From Chloroflexota bacterium (GTDB lineage Bacteria; Chloroflexota; Anaerolineae; SpSt-313): 34,714 bases of DNA. Position 1 is the stretch's first letter, and each line of letters begins with the position of its first letter. The stretch lies in contig JAKPJZ010000038.1 in NCBI GenBank assembly GCA_029553955.1, positions 1-34,714 of the forward strand, written 5' to 3'. Position numbers and translations under genes: made by a program. This document shows, one piece after another, positions 29,721-34,714 of this stretch. Under the pieces are notes generated by a model that saw only the letters and a list, made by a program, of their open reading frames with translations, made no database searches and was not told where the DNA came from.

Positions 29721-30806
29721 TCATTTTTCGACGCCGGTGATGACGATGCCCTGCATGAACTGGCGCTGCGCCAGGAAGAAGACGATCACCGGCAGCGTGA
29801 TGGTCATCAGCGCCGTGGCCATCGCCAGCCCAGGCTGGGTGCCATAGATGTTGGCAAACACCGCCAAGCCCACCGAGAGCGGCTGCAGTTCCTCCCGGCC
29901 CGAGAGGTAGACCAGCGGCGCGAAAAAGTCGCTCCAGGCCCAGAAAAAGTGGAACAGCCCCACGGCAGTGATCGCCGGCAGCGATTGCGGGATGATGACC
30001 GCGGTGAGCGTGCGCAAGGGGCTGGCGCCGTCGATCCAGGCCGCCTCGTCGATATCCCTCGGGATGCTCAGAAAATACTGGCGCAGGAGGAACACGTTGT
30101 AGGCGTTGGCGAAAAAGTGCGGCACGATCAGCGGCCACCAGGTGCCGCCCCAACCGATAGCGCGGAAAAAGGCATAGGTGGGGATGAGCGTGACCTGGGT
30201 GGGCAGGATGATGGTCGCAATCAGGACGATAAAGATGACGTTCTTGTATGGGATGCGGAAGCGCGAAAAACCATAGGCCACGGCGGTCGACGAGAACAGC
30301 GTGCCGATGGTGCCCAGGATGGCGATGACAAAGGTGTTGCGCATGAGCCGCAAAAAGTTGATCGTGTTCCAGCCATTGGGATAGTTCTCCCAGGTCAGCT
30401 TGAGCACATAGACCGGCTCGAGCGTGCGCCAGCGGCCCGTCCAGGTGATGATCCCCGCGTCGGGGTTCGCCGGGTCGACAAAGCCCGACTCCTCGCGGCC
30501 GCGCTCCACCAGCGCCCACTCCTTCATCCCCTGCTCGGTCGGCACCCGGTAGACCGGGTAATCCTCTCCGTCATAGTTGATGGTGCGCGGCGTGACCGGC
30601 CAGATGGGGCCGCTGATGTTGGAGATCTGCACCCTGTCTTTCAGCGAAGTCACGCCCATGTAGGCCAGGGGCATCAGATAGACAAACAGCACCATCAGGC
30701 CGAACAAGGTGATGCTGGCCACGGCCATCAAGCCCCGCAACTGCCTGGGCAGGGTGAAGCCGCGTGCCTGTCGCCGGCGCGGCGCGGCCATCCCGTCGCT
30801 CGCCAT
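29721..30806 (-). CDS. Sugar ABC transporter permease, MalG type, with enlarged external loop
   Basis: A 361-residue CUT1 permease, about 70-80 residues longer than usual. Helix 1 is about 28-52. The first external loop (about 55-138) is enlarged and polar (for example NYDGEDYPVYRVPTEQG and ERGREESGFVDPANPD), ending at the normal LTWENYPNGW before helix 2. The EAA loop is intact: PRDIDEAAWIDGASPLRTLT followed by VIIPQSLPA. The C-terminal FMQGIVITGVEK is typical. ATG 30806 is chosen: GAGGAGG lies 5-6 bases upstream and it starts one base after the MalF-type stop, so translational coupling is likely. The extra loop may contact the binding protein. Confidence 0.93.
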   Translation of the reverse strand: MASDGMAAPRRRQARGFTLPRQLRGLMAVASITLFGLMVLFVYLMPLAYMGVTSLKDRVQISNISGPIWPVTPRTINYDGEDYPVYRVPTEQGMKEWALVERGREESGFVDPANPDAGIITWTGRWRTLEPVYVLKLTWENYPNGWNTINFLRLMRNTFVIAILGTIGTLFSSTAVAYGFSRFRIPYKNVIFIVLIATIILPTQVTLIPTYAFFRAIGWGGTWWPLIVPHFFANAYNVFLLRQYFLSIPRDIDEAAWIDGASPLRTLTAVIIPQSLPAITAVGLFHFFWAWSDFFAPLVYLSGREELQPLSVGLAVFANIYGTQPGLAMATALMTITLPVIVFFLAQRQFMQGIVITGVEK

Positions 30807-30807
30807 C

Positions 30808-31761
30808 TCATCCCTCCTCGCCGGCATAGTACACCCAGCGCCCCGATGTGCGGAACAGGAAGATCGTCAACGCCAGGACGATGACGAAAAGCAGCCAGGC
30901 CAGCGTGGCACCGTAGCCCATATCGCTAAAGGTGAAGGCGGTCTTGAAAAGGTAGAGGTTGTAGAACAGCGTGGCCCCATCGGGGTCGCCGCGGCCGTGG
31001 CTGATGACGTAGGCCTGGGTAAAGTACTGAAAGGTGCCGATCAGGCTCAGCGTCAGGTTGTAAAAGATGACCGGCGAGATCATGGGCAGGGTTATGGTGA
31101 GCAGGCGGCGGAAGGGTCCGGCGCCGTCGACCTTGGCCGCCTCGTGCAATTCGGTGGGCACGTTCTGCAGGCCCGCCAGCAGGTACATCATGGTATTGCC
31201 CACGCCCCAGAAGCCCATCAGCGTCAGCGCCGGCAGTACCCAGGTCTTGCTCTGGAACCACTCGGGCCCCATAATGCCCAAAAGGCCCAGGAAGCGGTTG
31301 ACCCAACCCGACTGGCTGTTGAGCACGCCCTGGAAGATCATCACACCGGCGACGACGGGGATCATGATCGGCATGTAGAAGAACGTGCGGAACAGGTTCC
31401 TGGCCATGAGGTTCGGTGAGTTCACGAGCAGGGCCAGGCCCAACGGCAGGAGCATGCCCAGCGGCACCGAGATCAGCGCAAAGCGCACCGTCACCAGCAG
31501 CGATTCCAGCACCTGCCGGTCGCCAAACAGCCGGGCATAGTTGCGCAGACCGATGAAGGTCGTCTCTTCGGGCTTGACCAGGTTAAAGTCGGTGACGGAA
31601 AAGACCAGTGAGGCGATGATGGGCAGCACGGTGAAGGCCAGGAAACCGGCAAACCAGGGGCTGAGGAAGATCAGGCCCCACTTCATCTCACGCCGTGCCA
31701 GCTTGCTCATGCGCGTGCGAGACCGCCTTCCGCCGTTCACGGCCTGTCGGGTCGCTGCCAT
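30808..31761 (-). CDS. Sugar ABC transporter permease, MalF type (CUT1)
   Basis: A 317-residue permease. MKWGLIFLSPWFAGFLAFTV (about 26-45) is the first helix, IGLRNYARLFGD the usual external motif, and the EAA loop is PTELHEAAKVDGAGPFRRL followed by TLPMISPVIF. TQAYVISHGRGDPDGATLFY corresponds to the T..GGP..AT motif of MalF-like proteins. Six helices are predicted. Start ATG 31761 with GGGGGTG 6 bases upstream; a GTG at 31770 is also possible. It lies 72 bases after the SBP gene, with a strong hairpin in the gap. Confidence 0.93.
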   Translation of the reverse strand: MAATRQAVNGGRRSRTRMSKLARREMKWGLIFLSPWFAGFLAFTVLPIIASLVFSVTDFNLVKPEETTFIGLRNYARLFGDRQVLESLLVTVRFALISVPLGMLLPLGLALLVNSPNLMARNLFRTFFYMPIMIPVVAGVMIFQGVLNSQSGWVNRFLGLLGIMGPEWFQSKTWVLPALTLMGFWGVGNTMMYLLAGLQNVPTELHEAAKVDGAGPFRRLLTITLPMISPVIFYNLTLSLIGTFQYFTQAYVISHGRGDPDGATLFYNLYLFKTAFTFSDMGYGATLAWLLFVIVLALTIFLFRTSGRWVYYAGEEG

Positions 31762-31783
31762 GCGGCTCACCCCCTTTGCGGAC

Positions 31784-31819
31784 GGCGCGCCGCACGCCTG
31801 TGGCAGCGTGCGGCGCGCC
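31784..31819 (-). terminator. Intercistronic hairpin between SBP and permease genes (cluster 2)
   Basis: A perfect 14-bp stem (GGCGCGCCGCACGC / GCGTGCGGCGCGCC) with an 8-base loop, 15 bases after the SBP stop and 23 bases before the permease start. Same position as 13307-13336 in cluster 1. Likely limits permease expression or protects the SBP message. Confidence 0.65.
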
Positions 31820-31833
31820 AGCGGCCCGCGGGC

Positions 31834-33273
31834 CTACTTTTCCTTGTAGATCGCGTCGAGCGCGGTCTTGAGATCGTCGATGCGCTTGGCCACGTCGAGG
31901 TTTGGCGTGCTACGCAGGTCGGTGCCGAAGGCAAGGATGGCCTCGTCGGCCTTGGCATAGTTGGGCAGGCCGGCCTCGTGGTTCGGATCGTCAAAGTACT
32001 GGATGCTGTCGAGAGCCACCTGCCAGTTGGGCTTGCTCGGCGCCACCGTCTTGCTCAGCTCCTCAAAGAACGCGGCTTGCTGAGCCTTGCGCGCGGGCAT
32101 GCCGCCATAGATGGCATAGAGGTCGGCGGACCCTTCGCCCAACATGTAGCTCAGGACCTTGAAGGCTTCCTTGGGATGCTTGGAGCCCGCCATGATGCTA
32201 AAGGTATCGCCATGCAGCTTGGCGGTGACCGTACCGTTGTACGACGGCATGGCGGCGATGCCCCACTCCTTGACCTTTTCCTTGGGGATGCAGCAGGGCG
32301 CGAACCACAGGTGGCAGAAGGCCATGCCCACCACGCCGGAGCCGAACGGGTTGCCGCCCATCAGGTCCGAGTCGACGGCGGCCTGGGTCGGGATACAGTG
32401 GTCGGTCCACATGCCCTTGTACATCCACTCCCAGGCAGCCTTCCAGTGCTCGGGGACCTGGGCGTTGCCCTTGTCGTCGACCAGCGCGCCGCCGCCGAAG
32501 GCGGTCGCATAGCCGCGGGCGTCGGTCCACTGGATTTCGAGGCCGTACTGCACGATGTTCTTGGGGTCAAAGGCGGGGTCGGTCGCGTCGTTGCCGTTGG
32601 CGTCGACGGTGAGCTTCATGGCCAGGTCGCGCACCGTGTCCATGTTCCACTCTCTGCCGTCATACTTTTCGCCATACTTTTCGGGAGGGTAGGGCAGCTT
32701 GGCCTCGTCGAACAGGGCCTTGTTGTAGTACGTAAACGAGGGGAAGATGGCGAACGGCAGGCCGACCACCTTGCCCTCATCCTTGTAAAAGTCGAGGAAC
32801 TTTTGATCGACGTCCGAGAGGTCGTACTTGAACTCGTTGATCAGCGGCATCAGGTCCACAAAGGCGCCGGGGAAGAAGCCGCGGCCCTTCTTGCCCACTG
32901 GGCCTACGATATCGGGCGCATTGCCGGCGGCGATCTGGGCCTTGAGGTTGTCGCGGGCATAGTTGTTGTCGACGACGACGGGGATGAGCTGGATCTCGTG
33001 CTGCGAGGCGTTGAACTTGTCGCAGAAGGCCTTCTCCTTGGGAATGTCGTCCTTCTGCGCGCCGGCGCCCAGGCCGATGTACCAGTAGATCTGCACCCGG
33101 TCGGGCAGGGCCGTCGGCTCGGGGGCAGCCACGGTCTCCTTGATCACGACCGTCTCTTTGATGATCTGAGGCGGCTGGGTGGCGGCCGGCGCCGGGGCCG
33201 GCTGTGCGCAGGCCGTGAGCACCATACTCAGGGCCATGACCAGGCTGACGAGAGCGAAGAGTCTGCGGTTCAT
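31834..33273 (-). CDS. Sugar ABC transporter substrate-binding lipoprotein (cluster 2)
   Basis: A 479-residue CUT1 binding lipoprotein. The signal MNRRLFALVSLVMALSMVLTAC ends in LTAC with lipidated C22, followed by a Pro/Ala linker and a short KETVVIKETV stretch. Mature fold begins at VQIYWYIGLGAG; KEKAFCDKFNASQHEIQLIP and KAQIAAGNAPDIVGPVG are typical of MalE-like proteins, as is ALFDEAKLPYPP. A lobe with aromatic and cysteine residues (AFCHLWFAPCCIPKEKV, about 315-331) is unusual. GAAGGAGAGGAG precedes the ATG. It begins the transport part of the long minus-strand operon after the LacI gene. The GH94 genes downstream suggest a beta-linked gluco-oligosaccharide as ligand. Confidence 0.94.
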   Translation of the reverse strand: MNRRLFALVSLVMALSMVLTACAQPAPAPAATQPPQIIKETVVIKETVAAPEPTALPDRVQIYWYIGLGAGAQKDDIPKEKAFCDKFNASQHEIQLIPVVVDNNYARDNLKAQIAAGNAPDIVGPVGKKGRGFFPGAFVDLMPLINEFKYDLSDVDQKFLDFYKDEGKVVGLPFAIFPSFTYYNKALFDEAKLPYPPEKYGEKYDGREWNMDTVRDLAMKLTVDANGNDATDPAFDPKNIVQYGLEIQWTDARGYATAFGGGALVDDKGNAQVPEHWKAAWEWMYKGMWTDHCIPTQAAVDSDLMGGNPFGSGVVGMAFCHLWFAPCCIPKEKVKEWGIAAMPSYNGTVTAKLHGDTFSIMAGSKHPKEAFKVLSYMLGEGSADLYAIYGGMPARKAQQAAFFEELSKTVAPSKPNWQVALDSIQYFDDPNHEAGLPNYAKADEAILAFGTDLRSTPNLDVAKRIDDLKTALDAIYKEK

Positions 33274-33302
33274 GTTTCTCCTCTCCTTCGGGTATTCCTC
33301 CG

Positions 33303-33316
33303 CGAGTAGCTACTCG
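33303..33316. promoter_or_regulatory. 14-bp perfect palindrome upstream of the cluster 2 SBP
   Basis: CGAGTAGCTACTCG lies 30 bases before the SBP start. It is unlike the TGGGAGCGCTCCCA operators, so it could be the site of another regulator. A weak TTGTCG...GAATAC promoter-like pair overlaps it; I do not trust that pair. Confidence 0.35.
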
Positions 33317-33371
33317 ACAACCGTGGGCACGATGGGGAGACTCTTCCCTTCTTGCGGAGCATCACCTCCTT

Positions 33372-33385
33372 TGCGAGCGCTCCCA
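33372..33385. promoter_or_regulatory. LacI-type operator before the cluster 2 SBP gene
   Basis: TGCGAGCGCTCCCA differs at one base from TGGGAGCGCTCCCA, which occurs twice upstream of the LacI gene. It lies between the LacI stop codon and the SBP gene, so the regulator probably also acts here on an internal promoter. Confidence 0.7.
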
Positions 33386-33387
33386 CA

Positions 33388-34395
33388 TCAGCGAGAGCCA
33401 CAGGACTGGCGGACGACCAACTGCACTGGCAGGATCACGTGCTGTGGCCCTTCCACTCGGCCCTCGACCAGGTCGAGCAGGACCTCGGCGGCCATCGCGC
33501 CCAGCCGCTCGATGGGCTGGCGGACCGTCGTCAGCCCCGGCTCCATGATCGAGGCCAGGGGCAGGTCGTCAAAGCCGACGATGGCCACATCTTGGGGGAT
33601 GCGCCGGCCCGCCTCTCGGAGCGCCTTGATGGCGCCGATGGCCATCATGTCGCTGGCGGCAAAGAGGGCATCGGGCGCCTGGGCCAACAGCCGCTGCATG
33701 GCCGCACGGCCGCCATCCTCCGAAAAGTCGCCCTCGGCCACGAGCGCTTCGTCGTAGGCCATGCCGCGCGCTTCGAGGGCCTGGCGATAGCCCGCGAGGC
33801 GGTCGCGGCCGGCGACCATGGCGCGCGGGCCGCAGATGGTGGCGATGCGCCGCCGGCCCTGGCGCAGCAGGTGCTCCACCGCCATGCGCGTGCCGCTCAC
33901 ATTATCCACATCGACATAGCTGACCCGGCTATCGGGATAGGCGCCGACGGAGAGGAAGCGCACGCCATCGCCGATCAGCCGGGGCACCAGCGGGTCGTCA
34001 AGGTTGGTCGAGGCCACCACCACGCCGTCGAGGTAGCCGCCGCGCAGCACCTGGCGGTAGAGGTCATCGGGGTCGATGTGGCCGCTGCAGAGCGAGAGCA
34101 TCAGGTGGCAGCCATGGGCGTTGCAGGTATCGGTGATGCCACGGATCAGCAGGGGAAAGAAGGGGTCGCCGAAGAGGGCAGTCACGGCCCTGGGGATAAA
34201 CAGCCCGATGACGTGCGTGCGCTTGGTGACCAGGCTGCGCGCCGCGGCATGCGGCTGGTAGCCCACCTGGCGGATAATCTGCCAGACGTGCTCGCGCACC
34301 TCGGGCTTGACGCTGGGGTGGTTATTGATCACCCGCGAGACCGTGGAGCGCGACACGCCTGCGAGCCGGGCAATCCCTTCCAGTGTGTGGGTCAT
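33388..34395 (-). CDS. LacI family transcriptional regulator (cluster 2)
   Basis: A 335-residue regulator. N-terminal helix-turn-helix LEGIARLAGVSRSTVSRVIN, then hinge VGYQPHAAARSLVTKRTHVIG, then the sugar-sensing domain with FFPLLIRGITDTCNAHGCHL, DGVVVASTNLDDP, VDVDNVSGTRMAVEHLLRQG, FAASDMMAIGAIKAL and VAIVGFDDLPLAS, ending VILPVQLVVRQSC. ATG 34395 has AGGAGG close upstream (about 3-4 bases); the open frame further upstream crosses the operator and is not coding. Two perfect operators and a consensus promoter precede it and a third, near-perfect operator follows, so autoregulation and control of the transporter operon are expected. Confidence 0.94.
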   Translation of the reverse strand: MTHTLEGIARLAGVSRSTVSRVINNHPSVKPEVREHVWQIIRQVGYQPHAAARSLVTKRTHVIGLFIPRAVTALFGDPFFPLLIRGITDTCNAHGCHLMLSLCSGHIDPDDLYRQVLRGGYLDGVVVASTNLDDPLVPRLIGDGVRFLSVGAYPDSRVSYVDVDNVSGTRMAVEHLLRQGRRRIATICGPRAMVAGRDRLAGYRQALEARGMAYDEALVAEGDFSEDGGRAAMQRLLAQAPDALFAASDMMAIGAIKALREAGRRIPQDVAIVGFDDLPLASIMEPGLTTVRQPIERLGAMAAEVLLDLVEGRVEGPQHVILPVQLVVRQSCGSR

Positions 34396-34411
34396 GGGCC
34401 TCCTGGGTCTC

Positions 34412-34427
34412 GTGGGAGCGCTCCCAC
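34412..34427. promoter_or_regulatory. LacI-type operator O2 in the regulator leader
   Basis: GTGGGAGCGCTCCCAC, a perfect 16-bp palindrome with the central CG usual for LacI-family sites, 17 bases upstream of the LacI start codon. It is about 73 bases from the operator at 34485, roughly seven helical turns, which would allow looping. Confidence 0.8.
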
Positions 34428-34484
34428 CCACTTGCCAAGAAAACGCCCGCAATGCGGGCCCAATGGGCCACCTCTGGCCATTTC

Positions 34485-34500
34485 TTGGGAGCGCTCCCAA
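34485..34500. promoter_or_regulatory. LacI-type operator O1 at the transcription start
   Basis: TTGGGAGCGCTCCCAA, a perfect 16-bp palindrome beginning about 5 bases downstream of the predicted start of the minus-strand promoter at 34512-34540. Between O1 and O2 the leader contains a GCCCGC-AAT-GCGGGC hairpin (34446-34460). Confidence 0.85.
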
Positions 34501-34511
34501 CCCTCAACCAC

Positions 34512-34540
34512 ATTATACAGGCGATTCGCACTTTTGTCAA
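34512..34540 (-). promoter_or_regulatory. Perfect consensus sigma-70 promoter of the cluster 2 operon
   Basis: Read on the minus strand: TTGACA (34535-34540), exactly 17 bases, TATAAT (34512-34517). Both boxes equal the consensus. It fires into operator O1, so strong repression with high induced output is expected. It begins about 45 bases beyond the end of the transposase-like frame at the window edge. Confidence 0.92.
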
Positions 34541-34584
34541 TGAGGAAATCGTCAGCGGCTCGGTACCCGCCCGGGGGGTGTAGT

Positions 34585-34714
34585 TCAGTTTTGGGGCAAG
34601 TTGTAGACAGTCTCCCAGACACCGTCGAAGCGATTGCTGAGGATAGCTGCCCGGACTGGGATCACGCGCTCGGCACCTTTCCTGTTCCAGCGCATGCCGG
34701 GTCCAGCCATCCGT
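34585..34714 (-). CDS. C-terminal end of a probable transposase (ISKra4-like), partial
   Basis: A minus-strand frame enters from the right edge and ends at a TGA (34585-34587). The 43 visible residues include GPGMRWNRKGAERVIPVRAA and FDGVWETV. A terminal GMRW..xGAExxxxLRxxxLxxxFDxxW pattern is typical of the C-terminus of ISKra4-type and some related transposases, by memory of the family. The ATG seen at 34710 is probably internal. The insertion sequence boundary would lie between 34541 and 34584; I cannot define its inverted repeat because only one end is present. Confidence 0.6.
   Translation of the reverse strand, partial: RMAGPGMRWNRKGAERVIPVRAAILSNRFDGVWETVYNLPQN

Noticed and set aside
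33300..33330. TTGTCG...GAATAC promoter before the cluster 2 SBP
   Set aside because: The -10 match is poor and the sequence is dominated by a palindrome; not supported without start-site data.

Overview
The window is about 34.7 kb of GC-rich bacterial DNA with no rRNA, tRNA or CRISPR that I can see. Gene content (LacI-controlled CUT1 sugar ABC transporters without their own ATPase, GH31 and GH94 enzymes, lipoprotein SBPs with Pro/Ala/Thr linkers, a PIG-V-like membrane mannosyltransferase, an Rrf2-cysE-cysteine desulfurase operon, a DUF3052 protein) and a very high load of intergenic hairpin repeats suggest a Chloroflexota bacterium (Anaerolineae or Caldilineae-like). That assignment is inference from content and style, not from a phylogenetic marker. 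Promoters, where visible, are ordinary sigma-70 type.

Layout. 1-7.6 kb (plus strand): an M20 metallopeptidase; an Rrf2 regulator, serine O-acetyltransferase and cysteine desulfurase operon with a strong promoter and a 24-bp palindromic operator; an ICMT/PEMT-like membrane methyltransferase; two small membrane proteins, one with a bacterial PH domain; and a receiver-like/DUF3052 fusion. 7.6-16.2 kb (sugar cluster 1): minus-strand operon SBP, MalF-type permease, MalG-type permease, UroD/MtaA-like protein, GH31 glycosidase, with a divergent LacI regulator. 16.5-18.7 kb (plus): a radical SAM protein and a polytopic membrane protein. 18.9-34.4 kb (minus, sugar cluster 2): LacI regulator, SBP, MalF, MalG with an enlarged first external loop, secreted clan GH-A-like lipoprotein glycosidase, PIG-V-like mannosyltransferase, two GH94 phosphorylases (one a convincing cellobiose phosphorylase), and a soluble RsbRD-PAS-PAS histidine kinase. 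The right edge cuts the C-terminus of a probable transposase.

How the genes may work together: each sugar cluster binds an oligosaccharide with a lipoprotein, imports it through a two-permease channel (ATPase presumably shared from elsewhere) and cleaves it, cluster 1 by an alpha-glycosidase and cluster 2 by external glycosidase action followed by internal phosphorolysis. LacI-type operators are visible at both.

The most unusual content is between genes. A family of at least five elements has conserved hairpin-forming flanks around a core that is a perfect or almost perfect palindrome (35-48 bp arms) whose sequence differs in every copy. A second palindrome family has GTAGTG-type ends, and one member abuts a 124-bp, 98% identical duplicate of the radical SAM gene's 5' end. 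There is also a complete 292-bp IS4-like MITE with 34-bp perfect terminal repeats and a 10-bp target duplication, a nested 322-bp inverted repeat, 68-bp tandem repeats and dispersed repeats that have been absorbed into coding sequence.
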